From assembly GCA_913060675.1 (NCBI GenBank), contig CAJXUS010000015.1:1-64000 (forward strand): 64,000 nucleotides of DNA, in the 5' to 3' direction. This stretch comes from an uncultured Rhodospirillales bacterium. Its GTDB lineage: Bacteria; Pseudomonadota; Alphaproteobacteria; Kiloniellales; Kiloniellaceae. The notes below the pieces were generated by a model. That model was not told where the DNA came from. It did not search any database and saw only the letters and a list, made by a program, of their open reading frames with translations. Below, in pieces: positions 25,575 through 35,169 of the stretch (position 1 is its first letter; each line of letters starts with the position of its first letter). The translations under genes and the position numbers were made by a program.

Positions 25575-27092
25575 CTAACTGGCTTGTGCCAGTAACTTTG
25601 TTTCCGACGCCATCCATTCGGACAACGCCTCTTTATCTGCTGCCTTAATTCGCAACCCTAATTTACTCCGCCGCCAAAGCACATCTTCCGCTTTCTGCGC
25701 CCATTCATGGGTCATCAGATAACGGACTTCGATTTCATAAAGATCGGCTCCGAAATTCCGACCTAAATCTTTGGATGACGTCGAGTTACCAAGCAGAAGA
25801 GAGAAGCGCGTACCATAACTACGAATCAATCTTTCTGCATGGTTTTTCTCTATAAACGGGTATTCTTTTAACAACTTTGAAACTTGATCTGCGGCCTTAT
25901 CACAAGGGAAATCGCCCCCTGGCAAGGTCGCACCTTTGGTCCAAGTCTCTCCCATTTCAGGGAAATATTTAGATAACTTTTCCAACGCAGATTCTGCAAG
26001 GCGTCGATAGGTGGTGATTTTTCCGCCAAATATATTTAATGCAGGTGCGCCATCGAGTTCATCAACCTTAAGCACATAGTCGCGGGTTGCTTCTTGAGCC
26101 TGGCTTGCGCCATCATCATAAAGCGGGCGAACGCCTGAATAGGTATGAACGACCTGATTGGAAGAGATCGATGTCTTGAAATAACTGTTAGAAAGGCGAC
26201 AGAGGTATTCAATTTCATCTTGAGAAATTGCAACATTCGCTGGGTCGCCCTGGAAATCTTCATCCGTCGTACCGATCAGGGTAAAGTCTTTTTCATATGG
26301 AATGGCAAAGACAATGCGCTTGTCATCATTTTGGAAAATGTAACACCGGTCATGATCAAACAACTTTGGCACCACGATGTGGCTGCCCTTTACCATTCGA
26401 ATAGAATGGTGCGAAGAACTTTCCATTTCTTCGTTTAGGAATTTCGAAACCCACGGACCAGAAGCGTTGACCAAAACCTTGCCCCGGATTTTTTGTTTTT
26501 CACCACTATCCCTGTTTTCACAGGTAAGGTTCCACATACCGTCCTTAACCGTTGCATCTACACAACGGGTACGACAATAAATGTCTGCGCCTTTATCTCT
26601 GGCATCGATTGCGTTGAGAGCAACGAGACGCGCATCATCAACCCAGCAATCTGAATATTCAAAACCCTTCGTAAAACCTTCTTTCAAAGGTTCTCCCGCA
26701 GCATCTTTAATTAAATTGAGACCATTACTCGCGGGTAATTTTTTACGACCACCCAAGTTGTCATAAAGGAAAAGGCCAATACGTATCAACCAACCTGGGC
26801 GTTGTGATTTATTATGCGGAAGAACAAACCGGAGCGGCCAGATAATGTGTGGCGCCATTTCCCAGAGCGTTTCGCGCTCAATCAAGGCTTCGCGTACTAA
26901 CCGAAATTCATAATGTTCTAGGTAGCGCAACCCACCATGGATCAACTTTGTACTGGCCGAACTTGTAGCGCTCGCTAAATCGTTCTGCTCTACAATGCAT
27001 ACTGATAATCCACGACCAACAGCATCTCTTGCAATGCCGCATCCGTTAACGCCACCACCAACGATGACTAGGTCATAAGTTTGACCGCCCAC
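25575..27092 (-). CDS. glpD: Aerobic glycerol-3-phosphate dehydrogenase
   Basis: An FAD-dependent membrane-associated enzyme that oxidises glycerol-3-phosphate to dihydroxyacetone phosphate and feeds electrons to ubiquinone. It has the dinucleotide motif IVGGGVNGCGIARDA near the N-terminus, SSASTKLIHGGLRYLE near 45-60 and the family segment GSHIVVPKLF near 240. Length is about 505 residues. I chose GTG at 27092 because GAGGAGG lies just before it; a TTG at 27110 would place that ribosome site inside the gene. It follows glpR and precedes the ABC transporter genes on the same strand, linking uptake and oxidation of glycerol. No glycerol kinase gene is in the window. Confidence 0.94.
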   Translation of the reverse strand: MGGQTYDLVIVGGGVNGCGIARDAVGRGLSVCIVEQNDLASATSSASTKLIHGGLRYLEHYEFRLVREALIERETLWEMAPHIIWPLRFVLPHNKSQRPGWLIRIGLFLYDNLGGRKKLPASNGLNLIKDAAGEPLKEGFTKGFEYSDCWVDDARLVALNAIDARDKGADIYCRTRCVDATVKDGMWNLTCENRDSGEKQKIRGKVLVNASGPWVSKFLNEEMESSSHHSIRMVKGSHIVVPKLFDHDRCYIFQNDDKRIVFAIPYEKDFTLIGTTDEDFQGDPANVAISQDEIEYLCRLSNSYFKTSISSNQVVHTYSGVRPLYDDGASQAQEATRDYVLKVDELDGAPALNIFGGKITTYRRLAESALEKLSKYFPEMGETWTKGATLPGGDFPCDKAADQVSKLLKEYPFIEKNHAERLIRSYGTRFSLLLGNSTSSKDLGRNFGADLYEIEVRYLMTHEWAQKAEDVLWRRSKLGLRIKAADKEALSEWMASETKLLAQAS

Positions 27093-27137
27093 AATACCTC
27101 CTCGACGCAATGCTCATTTATATAGCTGGCACTACAA

Positions 27138-27200
27138 TTTTCGAATCTTTCGAAACTAGTTTCCTTTTAGTTTCGGTTTGAACGCTATTCGAAGATTCAA
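27138..27200. promoter_or_regulatory. Putative GlpR operator region before glpD
   Basis: Several TTTCG/CGAAA half-sites cluster here, including TTTCGAATCTTTCGAAA (about 27139-27155), TAGTTTCGG and ATTCGAAGATTC. GlpR and related DeoR regulators in E. coli bind TTTCG-type repeats. The cluster lies in the glpR-glpD gap. Confidence 0.55.
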
Positions 27201-27231
27201 GGTATCGCAAGCGAAAACTTTTATGATGTTT

Positions 27232-28002
27232 TTATGACAGTTCAGCCTCAATAAGGCGAACCCCTTGATCTATACAGATTTTACGAAGATTTTCTGATTC
27301 TAAACTGTCTGTAACAAAAGTATTAATTTGATTAAACTCGGCGACTCTTACTGGAGCAGTCCGTTTTAATTTCATCTTATCCGCGCAAAGTATGACGTGA
27401 TGTGCGTTTTCAATAATCGCCTGAGCGACCTTTGCTTCTCGTAAATCGAAATCAAGCAGAGAGCCATCCTCGTCAACGGCTGAAGTACCGATAATAGCGA
27501 AATCAACTTTGAACTGTTTGATGAAATCTACGGCCGTTTCTCCCACTACCCCGCCATCTGAACGGCGGACCATGCCACCCGCGATAATCACATCAATGGA
27601 AGGTGCTGGGCGTAATATATTGGCAACATTAATGTTATTCGTAATAACCAGAAGATCTTTTTTACGTAACAAACACTGTGCAACTTCTTCTGTCGTGGTG
27701 CCAATATTGATAAACAAAGAACAATTATCCGGTACTAAATCGGCCGCGGCAGACCCTATTCCACGCTTTTCATCCTGGGCAATCATTCTTCGCGCATCAT
27801 AGCGGAGATTCTCAACACCCGCGGCAAATACAGCTCCACCATGGATTCTTTTGAGGATCGCGCGGGCGCATATTTCATTGAGATCTTTACGAATAGTCTG
27901 GAGAGACACATCAAACCTAGAAGCCAGTTCCTCGACTAAAACACGGCCTTCTTCACGGGCAAGTCCAACGATTTCACGCTGTCTGGCATTAAGGGTATCC
28001 AT
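27232..28002 (-). CDS. glpR: DeoR-family glycerol-3-phosphate regulon repressor
   Basis: A 256-residue DeoR-family repressor. The N-terminal helix-turn-helix reads VEELASRFDVSLQTIRKDLNEIC (about residues 19-41), followed by RIHGGAV, the family marker. The C-terminal DeoRC sensor domain contains the SINIGTTTEEVA-like phosphate-binding loop. The effector is expected to be glycerol-3-phosphate or glycerol. ATG at 28002 is preferred because GGAGAG lies six bases before it; an upstream ATG at 28023 lacks a ribosome site. It is the first gene of the minus-strand glp cluster, with operator-like repeats on both sides. Confidence 0.9.
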   Translation of the reverse strand: MDTLNARQREIVGLAREEGRVLVEELASRFDVSLQTIRKDLNEICARAILKRIHGGAVFAAGVENLRYDARRMIAQDEKRGIGSAAADLVPDNCSLFINIGTTTEEVAQCLLRKKDLLVITNNINVANILRPAPSIDVIIAGGMVRRSDGGVVGETAVDFIKQFKVDFAIIGTSAVDEDGSLLDFDLREAKVAQAIIENAHHVILCADKMKLKRTAPVRVAEFNQINTFVTDSLESENLRKICIDQGVRLIEAELS

Positions 28003-28060
28003 CTCGATCTCTCCAGAATTCATTTATAATCTGCACCTTTAAATTTAGTTTAAGCCCTGC

Positions 28061-28107
28061 AAAACGAAAACGAAAGAGCAAAGCTTTCGTTTTTCGAAAA
28101 TCGAAAC
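28061..28107. promoter_or_regulatory. Putative GlpR autoregulatory operator
   Basis: A dense set of CGAAA/TTTCG repeats, including the palindrome AACGAAAG (28069-28076) with CTTTCGTT (28084-28091) and a following TTCGAAAATCGAAAC. It lies 59-105 bases upstream of the glpR start and shares its half-sites with the glpD upstream region. Confidence 0.6.
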
Positions 28108-28266
28108 AAAACATCCCTCACAATAACAAAGGCTATTTCATCAAAGAGAACAATGACCACTATCACGTAAAGATGATCAATTCGGACTAGACCAATGGAT
28201 CATTCAAGTCGATGCTAAAACCAGATACAATATCTTCTCCAACGACATTAGCTGTAGAGTATTCCC

Positions 28267-28866
28267 ATGAGCAAAGTCATCGACTATTACCATTTCCTGC
28301 TTTCCCCCTGGAGCTACCTTGCGATCGATCGCTTTAACGACGTGGTCGCCAAACATGGGGCAACTGTGAATTACAAGCCTATTTCAGTGATGGATACATT
28401 CGAGAAAATGGGCGGCACGCCACCCGCCAAACGCCACCCCTCACGGATGCGTTTTCGTATGGACGAATTAAAACGTTGGGCTAAGTTTCTCAACATACCT
28501 ATGAATTTTGAGCCAGCCTTCTGGCCTGCAGATCAAACCCTCGCCGCCCAAATGGTTCTGGCAGCACAAGCCGCAGGTGGAAATGCCGGCAAATTAAGTG
28601 ACGCTTTGTTAACAGCAGTCTGGGCCGAAGAACGCAATATCGCTGACGAAGAAACCCTCGCTTCCATCGCCCAACAATGCGGCTTCGATTCCAACGCCCT
28701 TATTGCCCAGGCCAAAAGTGACGTCATGGCAGAAACCTATAAAGCAACGACAGCCGAAGCTCATGAGCGTGATGTCTTTGGCTCCCCCACGTATATCTAC
28801 AAGGGTGAAAATTTCTGGGGACAAGATCGCATCGACTTCCTCGATCGCGCCCTATCCGAAGCTTAA
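28267..28866 (+). CDS. 2-hydroxychromene-2-carboxylate isomerase-like DsbA-family protein
   Basis: A 199-residue thioredoxin-fold protein of the HCCA isomerase/GST-kappa group. The N-terminal strand and active-site loop read FLLSPWSYLA, with Ser in place of the thioredoxin cysteines, as in NahD. The cis-proline loop is FGSPTYIYKGENFWGQDR near residues 172-189. NahD isomerises a naphthalene-degradation intermediate using glutathione, but no aromatic-degradation genes are nearby, so the physiological substrate is open. It is a single gene, convergent with murJ. Confidence 0.85.
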   Translation: MSKVIDYYHFLLSPWSYLAIDRFNDVVAKHGATVNYKPISVMDTFEKMGGTPPAKRHPSRMRFRMDELKRWAKFLNIPMNFEPAFWPADQTLAAQMVLAAQAAGGNAGKLSDALLTAVWAEERNIADEETLASIAQQCGFDSNALIAQAKSDVMAETYKATTAEAHERDVFGSPTYIYKGENFWGQDRIDFLDRALSEA

Positions 28867-29006
28867 GGTATCCTATACTTCACACCTTGGAGCGCGCAGA
28901 ATGAGTCAATGATGGAGCTATTCAGCCCCCTCAAAGGTATGAGACAGGGGAAGAGACAAGAGTAAGGAAGGGTCCTAAATATCAGCCAACCTCTCCAGAG
29001 TACCCT

Positions 29007-30638
29007 CTAACGTGCTTTTTTCCGTCGAAACATCTCTGAAAAATCTGCCGGGCGAACGGCCCCCAACATGAGCGATAACAAGCCATAAACAATCATACCG
29101 CCAGCGATAAGAACGGATAAAGCAGCAATTTTTTCATAAAGAGCGCCATCGAACCAAGGGCGTAGCCACCGCATACCAGACCATAAAACACCCCCCATCA
29201 CCACAGAAGAGGCCATAATCTTGGGCAGACGGGAGATAAAGCGACCATCCAGTTTAAGGTGATCCTTTCGAACCAATACGATCCACAGCATCAGCACATT
29301 CAACCATGAGGAAACCGCGGTTGCTAAAGCGATGCCGATATACTGTATGAACTGGAACAGCACCAGACTTAGAACCACATTCACGACAATAGAGACCAAA
29401 GCGAGACGGAAGGGTGTTACGGTATCTTCCCGTGCATAAAAAGCAGGCTGCAAAATTTTCACCAATACATAAGCAGGCAGGCCAGAAGCAAATGCCATCA
29501 ATGCATAGGTAGTTGCCTCGGATGCTTCTCGGGTAAATTTGCCGTGCTCAAAAAGGGTGACAACAATCGGCCAAGGAATAACGATCAAAGCAATCGTTGC
29601 AGGCAATGTTAATAAGAGTGCCATCTCCATTCCACGGTTCAGACTCCGCATTGCCCCTGTGTGATCATCCGCCTTCAATCTTCGTGCTAATTCCGGAAGC
29701 AGGACAACACCAAAAGCGATACCAATCATCCCGAGTGGTAATTGATAAACCCGCTCTGCATAATACAGGAAAGAAACACCCGCTTCATGAAAGGTCGATA
29801 TAGCCGTTCCAATAACCACGTTAATTTGCATCGCCCCTGCAGACAGAACACCCGGCACCATGCGCCGCATGAGGGTCTTCACATCACTGCTTAATCGCGG
29901 TAACCGCATCTTCATTTTCAAGCCGGCACGCTTCAAGGAAATATAGACCAAAATCAATTGACCAAAGCCTGCCGCTGTGACCGTCCAAGCCATTGCTAAG
30001 CCAGGATCTTCAACTCTTGGTACAATCAAAATTAACGTAAAAATAAAGAAAATATTCAATAAAATTGGTGCCGCAGCAGCAGCTGCAAAACGCCCTAAAC
30101 TATTGAGCATTCCTGAAAATAGGGCCACAAGGACCATGAAAAACAAGTACGGAAAAGTTATAAAGGTAAGTTGTTCTGCGTACTTAAGCTTCGAATGAAA
30201 ACCTTGAGGTATAGCAAGCAAGGTCTCTAAGCCTTGAGGATTAAGTTCGACGAACTCTTGAGTTGCTATGTTTAAGGCATAATCCTCAAATCCTGGTGCC
30301 AATGCATAAGTGATCCAAGGCATTGTCGCCATCGCAATCGAGGTCAACACCAACATAAAAGTAAACATGACGGCGTGGGACTGCTCTGCAAAAGTTTGCG
30401 CAGCCTCTTGTCCTTCAGCTTCTATTTTTCCGGCATATAGCGGGACAAAAGCCGCGTTAAAGGCCCCTTCGGCAAAGAGTCGGCGGAATAAATTTGGCAA
30501 CCTAAACGCCACAAAGAAAGCATCCGCAATTGGCCCCGCGCCGACAGACGCAGCAATCAATATATCCCGAACAAATCCGAGAATTCTGCTTATTCCGGTA
30601 AACCCGCTAACGGTTGCCAGATTTTTAACCAACGACAT
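29007..30638 (-). CDS. murJ: Lipid II flippase MurJ (MviN)
   Basis: A 543-residue polytopic membrane protein with about 14 transmembrane helices, of the MOP-exporter superfamily. It flips lipid II across the inner membrane for peptidoglycan synthesis. The N-terminal signature is LATVSGFTGISRILGFVRD, followed by GAGPIADAFFVAFRLPNLFRRLFAEG-type sequence (residues about 33-58). The R-L-P-N-L-F-R-R arginine cluster is characteristic. In many alphaproteobacteria murJ lies next to glnD; here a LysE exporter and a PAS protein gene intervene, so the neighbourhood is partly kept. Confidence 0.95.
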   Translation of the reverse strand: MSLVKNLATVSGFTGISRILGFVRDILIAASVGAGPIADAFFVAFRLPNLFRRLFAEGAFNAAFVPLYAGKIEAEGQEAAQTFAEQSHAVMFTFMLVLTSIAMATMPWITYALAPGFEDYALNIATQEFVELNPQGLETLLAIPQGFHSKLKYAEQLTFITFPYLFFMVLVALFSGMLNSLGRFAAAAAAPILLNIFFIFTLILIVPRVEDPGLAMAWTVTAAGFGQLILVYISLKRAGLKMKMRLPRLSSDVKTLMRRMVPGVLSAGAMQINVVIGTAISTFHEAGVSFLYYAERVYQLPLGMIGIAFGVVLLPELARRLKADDHTGAMRSLNRGMEMALLLTLPATIALIVIPWPIVVTLFEHGKFTREASEATTYALMAFASGLPAYVLVKILQPAFYAREDTVTPFRLALVSIVVNVVLSLVLFQFIQYIGIALATAVSSWLNVLMLWIVLVRKDHLKLDGRFISRLPKIMASSVVMGGVLWSGMRWLRPWFDGALYEKIAALSVLIAGGMIVYGLLSLMLGAVRPADFSEMFRRKKAR

Positions 30639-30891
30639 TCAGATCCCTCGTCCAAAAACCTCTGCGGGTATTTGGTCTGCTTTTCTTTATGGATACGAAG
30701 TATATCCCCCGAATAAACCTGCGACCTTTTTAGTGGAAGCTTGCCCCCTTGGGAAGAGAGTCTTATTGGATTGTCCATTTATTCATTGAGTAATTCATTA
30801 ACGGTGGCCATGATTTTCCGCTTGTATGTTCTCCGATTGATATCTAATTCACCTAAAACATGTGATCAGTTACACTCCTGAAAGAAATACA

Positions 30892-31512
30892 ATGCCTTTT
30901 GAAACCTGGATTATTTTTGTCCTTACCACTTGCGTTGCATCCATGACGCCGGGTCCAAACATGCTTCTTTCCATGACGGTAGGCATGAATATTGGCAAAC
31001 GTGCGGCAATTGCGAGCTCAATTGGTGGTGTATCCGCGATGCTCCTACTACTCTTTGCCTCTGTTGCTGGACTAAGTGCAGTTCTGGCGACTTCCGCTGA
31101 AGCTTTCACTTTCATAAAATGGGGGGGTGTTGCCTATCTTCTATACCTCGGCATTAAAGCCTGGTGCAGTCCTGCGATTGCCTTAGAGGATCAAGAAAAA
31201 GGGTCCAGTAAAAAATACAATTCATTTCAATTGTTTCGACAGGCTTTTATCGTTGGCATCAGCAATCCAAAAGCGATGATTTTCTTTGCTGCATTTCTCC
31301 CCCAATTCATAGACCCAACTCTTCCTCAGGCTCCTCAATTGGTCATTTTATCAGGCAGCTTCGTTTTCATAGAGCTTTTCTGGTTGATGAGTTATGCAAC
31401 AGGCGGCAACCAACTCGTTCCAATTTTGAAACGTTCAGGAAAAGTAAAACTGATTAACCGGATTAGCGGGGGTGCATTGATAAGTGCAAGTGCCTTACTT
31501 GCCAGCAGGTGA
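30892..31512 (+). CDS. LysE-family amino-acid/metabolite exporter
   Basis: A 206-residue inner-membrane protein of the LysE/RhtB superfamily with about six transmembrane helices. The N-terminal family marker is visible: A-S-M-T-P-G-P-N-M-L-L-S near residue 17, then G-x-R-A-A-I-A-S-S. A second marker G-I-S-N-P-K-A-M-I-F-F is near 128. I chose ATG at 30892 over GTG at 30862 because it gives the usual start (M-P-F-E-T-W) and family length, with GAAAG upstream. Substrates of this family include homoserine, threonine and lysine; the substrate here cannot be told. Confidence 0.88.
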   Translation: MPFETWIIFVLTTCVASMTPGPNMLLSMTVGMNIGKRAAIASSIGGVSAMLLLLFASVAGLSAVLATSAEAFTFIKWGGVAYLLYLGIKAWCSPAIALEDQEKGSSKKYNSFQLFRQAFIVGISNPKAMIFFAAFLPQFIDPTLPQAPQLVILSGSFVFIELFWLMSYATGGNQLVPILKRSGKVKLINRISGGALISASALLASR

Positions 31513-31561
31513 ACAAACGGTAAATTCAGCTATCACACAACTATTTTTATCCGATAACATT

Positions 31562-32113
31562 CTACCCGCTTAAAGGAACTCCAAAACCGATATCAATGTA
31601 ATCGCGCTGGCGAATTTTGTAATATTCAAGTTGTTTATCGATTTTTTGATGCCACTCAATTTTTTCGATCAAGTCATCTACAAATACAAACAGCGGGTGA
31701 CCATCACCATCCGCAGTCAGTGGATAGCCCAGGGATTCAGACACATGGATTTGGCCTGATTGATAACGCCCTTCAATCACAACCCTCATCCCACAGGGAA
31801 AAGAGGCGGTTTTAAAGAGCTCGTTATAAGCCTCTTCTTTTCGGTCAGCAGAAACAAATTCAACATAGTCATGTCCGGTGGGATCAAAACCCATACGCTC
31901 AACAATTCCTGTTCCAACCAAGCGAAGAATAGAGCGCCCGGGTGTTCCTAAATCATGCATTAAAATGTGTGGCAATATATCTTTGATAGCTGCGGGGTTA
32001 AAGTCTGTCTTCATGGGGACTGCGAGAACAGAAGAGCGCTTTAATTCCCACCAATAATCATGAAGCCGTCGGCAACGCGGACTTTCAAATTCCAGTGACA
32101 AGCCTGTCTTCAT
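31562..32113 (-). CDS. PAS_5-type sensor-domain protein
   Basis: A 183-residue soluble protein made almost entirely of one PAS-like domain (PF07310 type): L-H-D-Y-W-W-E-L near residue 17, then D-F-N-P-A-A-I-K-D-I-L-P-H, R-L-V-G-T-G and the conserved D-P-T-G motif near 78. There is no output domain. Many such proteins are encoded in Rhodospirillales genomes and their role is unknown; an adaptor or ligand-sensing function is possible. An AGGGG ribosome site precedes the ATG. It lies between a convergent LysE gene and upstream glnD. Confidence 0.78.
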   Translation of the reverse strand: MKTGLSLEFESPRCRRLHDYWWELKRSSVLAVPMKTDFNPAAIKDILPHILMHDLGTPGRSILRLVGTGIVERMGFDPTGHDYVEFVSADRKEEAYNELFKTASFPCGMRVVIEGRYQSGQIHVSESLGYPLTADGDGHPLFVFVDDLIEKIEWHQKIDKQLEYYKIRQRDYIDIGFGVPLSG

Positions 32114-32224
32114 AAGGAGCCCCTCTTTAATAAACAGTCTCGTATAAGACTATAATTTATTAGCAACCCACAAAAGACTAACCTGAAATGTTCAAACGAT
32201 TGTTAACGGCCCAATTTACAGGAA

Positions 32225-34993
32225 TCAGACTTTCAAAACCTCGAGCAATTTCTTTTGCACAGTTTTGACCTTTTGTTCACTGGAGACTTTGTCTCCCAAA
32301 GCTGACTGCACGTAAAAAACATCCACCGCCCGCACACCGTAAGTCGCAATACGAGCAGAATGCACCAGTAGTCCCAGTTTTGTGAAGGCTTGTGTCAGAT
32401 GGTAAAGCAAACCAGGTCTATCCTGGCCATTGACCTCAATAACCGTATAGCTGGCGCTGGCTTTATTATCGATAAGAACACGGGGTTTTACCTTCAGGGC
32501 TTTATGAACCCTGCTTGGCAATCTGGTTGGCAGATTTTTTAGCATCTTTGCCGCCTTAAGTTCTCCCGTGAGGGATTGCTCAATGGCTGTCTTGATTGTC
32601 TCGAGGCGATCCGTTTCCTTAATCAATCCCTTGCTGTGTGCATCCGCGATATAAAAACTATCCAGCGCCATACCATTGCGGAGTGTATGAATAGTTGCGC
32701 CTTCAATAGAAGCCCCAGAAACAGCCAACGCCCCAGCGACACGGCTGAAGAGACCAGGATGGTCAGCCGCATAAATCGTCACTTCTGTGACCTGGCGATA
32801 ATGATCAACTCGCACTTCAGCAGTATAGGGCGATTTTTCTTGCTCAGCCTTGTGAATTAGCTCGGCGTGGCGTTGTTGAGTCTCGGTATCTGTCGAAATC
32901 CAATAGGAGACTGTTCCGCGCTCAAGGTGCTCTGCAATATCTTTCGGAGCCCAGTTGGAAAGAGTTTTTGTGAGCTCTTCCCAAGCCACCTGGACCCTGC
33001 GTTCTTGCCCTTCCGCAGCCAACCCTCCAGACAATAATTCTTCTGTACGCCAATAAAGGTCTCTTAGTAGCGCGGCTTTCCAGGCATTCCAAACGTTAGG
33101 GCCAACTGCGCGGATATCTGCCACGGTCAGAACTAAAAGCAGCCGTAGCCTTTCGGGCGATTGAACTATTTCAGAAAAATCCTGTATGGTTTTGGGGTCA
33201 TCAATATCGCGGGAAAAGGCGGTTTCGCTCATGGTCAGATGGTATCTGACAAGCCACGATACCGTTTCAGTTTCTTCTGGCGTCAGGCCCATACGGGGGC
33301 ATACACGCAGAGCTATCTTAGCACCTTCGATAGAATGATCACCTTTGCGCCCCTTGGCAATATCATGCAAAAACATCGCGACATAGAGAACCTTGCGGGA
33401 AAGAACCTTATGGATGACCTCACTTGCGATGGGCGCTTCTTTCTTAAGCAATCCCTTTTCAATCTGGTGTAAAATACCAATTGAAAATAACGTGTGCTCA
33501 TCAACGGTATAGTGATGATACATATTGAATTGCATCAGGGCCTCGACCTTGCCAAAGTCGGGTATAAAACGGGCCAAAACACCAGACTCATTCAATCGGC
33601 GCAATGCTTTTTCAGGATCTTTAGGGGATGTCAGTATACTGAGGAACAAACGACTGGCTGCTTCACTTTCTCGAAGCTCTTTTTTGATCAATCGCAGGCT
33701 TTGCGTAATCTTTCTTAATGCCGCCGGGTGAATATCAAGGTCGTGCTTTTGGGCGACATGAAAAATACGCAATACTTCGATCGGTGATTTTTCAATTGCA
33801 TCATCATCTTTAAATGTGAGCCTATCCCCTTCCAGCCTAAACTTCTCGACAGCACGGCGTCGCTTGAAAAAAGGAAGCGGAAGACGGAAACCAGATCGAC
33901 GATTATGTTCTGCTTCTAAGGTCGCACAAAAAATACGCGTTAACCCCCCAACAGCTTTAGCAACGATGAAATAGTGTTTCATCATACGCTCTACACCTTT
34001 GGTGCCTGCGTGATCTGTATAGTGCATCCAATCCGCAAGCTCGGTCTGAACATCAAAAGAAATACGTTCTTCCGGACGATTGGTTAGATAATGTAACGCG
34101 CAGCGCAATGACCAGAGAAAAGCCTGAGCTTTCTCAAATTGACGTACTTCCTGGCGGGTAAAAATTCCCTTTTTCACCAGGCTTGGTATGTCATCAACTT
34201 GATAGATAAATTTTGCGATCCAAAACAAGGTATGCAGGTCTCTGAGACCGCCTTTACCCTCTTTAATGTTGGGTTCAAGAATATAGCGGGAACCGCCAAC
34301 TTTTTTATGGCGCTCACTCCTCTCAGCAAGCTTTTGCTCGATAAAGGAAGCCCCGTGTCCAGAACGAACAACCCGATCATAGGTTTTACGTAATTTTGTA
34401 AATAAAGCGAGTTCACCACAGAGATAACGTGCCTCAAGAATTGAGGTATTAATCGTTAAATCGGACTGTGAACCGCGAATACACTCTTTTACGTTTCGGA
34501 CTGAATGGCCAACTTTGAAATTCAAATCCCAGAGGAAATAGAGCATTGCTTCCACAACTTGCTCGGTTCTCGGCGCCTTCTTGTAGGGCAAGAGAAAAAG
34601 CAAGTCGACATCCGACTGGGGGGCTAACTCTCCGCGCCCGTACCCTCCAACGGCTACCACGGTAAAGCTCTCGCCCTTAGAAGGAGCGCCAACGGGATAG
34701 AGTTCTTCATCCACAAAACGAAAAACAAGTTTCAAAATTTGGTCGACGAGAAAACAGTTTGCCCTGACCACCATGGTGCCAGAGGCTTTTTCATCAAATC
34801 GTTTTCGAACTTCACTGCGGCCGTTGCTTAACGCTTCTCGCAAGAGTGCAAGCACCTCGTTACGTTTTACCTGTGCATTTTTTTTCTCTGCACTGATCTC
34901 TGCAATTTTTTCTGCGAGATCGACAGCCGGGAAGATTGCGTCCTTATTTTTAACGTCTTGATCATAGGCGTAATCGAGAGATGTTATCGGCAT
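32225..34993 (-). CDS. glnD: Bifunctional [PII] uridylyltransferase/uridylyl-removing enzyme
   Basis: The 922-residue GlnD senses glutamine and controls nitrogen metabolism by uridylylating or deuridylylating PII proteins. Domain order: nucleotidyltransferase (GGYGRGE at 116-122, then the D-V-D metal aspartates), linker, HD hydrolase domain (FLHDIAKGRKGDHS near 515) and two C-terminal ACT domains (about 735-800 and 845-915) that bind glutamine. All motifs are intact, and the length is normal for alphaproteobacteria. CAGGA precedes the ATG. The mutS-glnD order on the same strand is a common alphaproteobacterial arrangement. Confidence 0.96.
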   Translation of the reverse strand: MPITSLDYAYDQDVKNKDAIFPAVDLAEKIAEISAEKKNAQVKRNEVLALLREALSNGRSEVRKRFDEKASGTMVVRANCFLVDQILKLVFRFVDEELYPVGAPSKGESFTVVAVGGYGRGELAPQSDVDLLFLLPYKKAPRTEQVVEAMLYFLWDLNFKVGHSVRNVKECIRGSQSDLTINTSILEARYLCGELALFTKLRKTYDRVVRSGHGASFIEQKLAERSERHKKVGGSRYILEPNIKEGKGGLRDLHTLFWIAKFIYQVDDIPSLVKKGIFTRQEVRQFEKAQAFLWSLRCALHYLTNRPEERISFDVQTELADWMHYTDHAGTKGVERMMKHYFIVAKAVGGLTRIFCATLEAEHNRRSGFRLPLPFFKRRRAVEKFRLEGDRLTFKDDDAIEKSPIEVLRIFHVAQKHDLDIHPAALRKITQSLRLIKKELRESEAASRLFLSILTSPKDPEKALRRLNESGVLARFIPDFGKVEALMQFNMYHHYTVDEHTLFSIGILHQIEKGLLKKEAPIASEVIHKVLSRKVLYVAMFLHDIAKGRKGDHSIEGAKIALRVCPRMGLTPEETETVSWLVRYHLTMSETAFSRDIDDPKTIQDFSEIVQSPERLRLLLVLTVADIRAVGPNVWNAWKAALLRDLYWRTEELLSGGLAAEGQERRVQVAWEELTKTLSNWAPKDIAEHLERGTVSYWISTDTETQQRHAELIHKAEQEKSPYTAEVRVDHYRQVTEVTIYAADHPGLFSRVAGALAVSGASIEGATIHTLRNGMALDSFYIADAHSKGLIKETDRLETIKTAIEQSLTGELKAAKMLKNLPTRLPSRVHKALKVKPRVLIDNKASASYTVIEVNGQDRPGLLYHLTQAFTKLGLLVHSARIATYGVRAVDVFYVQSALGDKVSSEQKVKTVQKKLLEVLKV

Positions 34994-35169
34994 TCATTCC
35001 TGCTTTTTCTGGAGCTCTTAATTTTTTTCCTAAATGAGTTCCCGTCATTAGTACTATAAGGGAATGCCATTAGACCTAATTTTATTGTCCGGTTGAGCTT
35101 TCTATTAACTTGTCCAGTCATACCAGCTTCTTATAAATCAGTAATCCAGAATATATTATAGCTAAAGCT

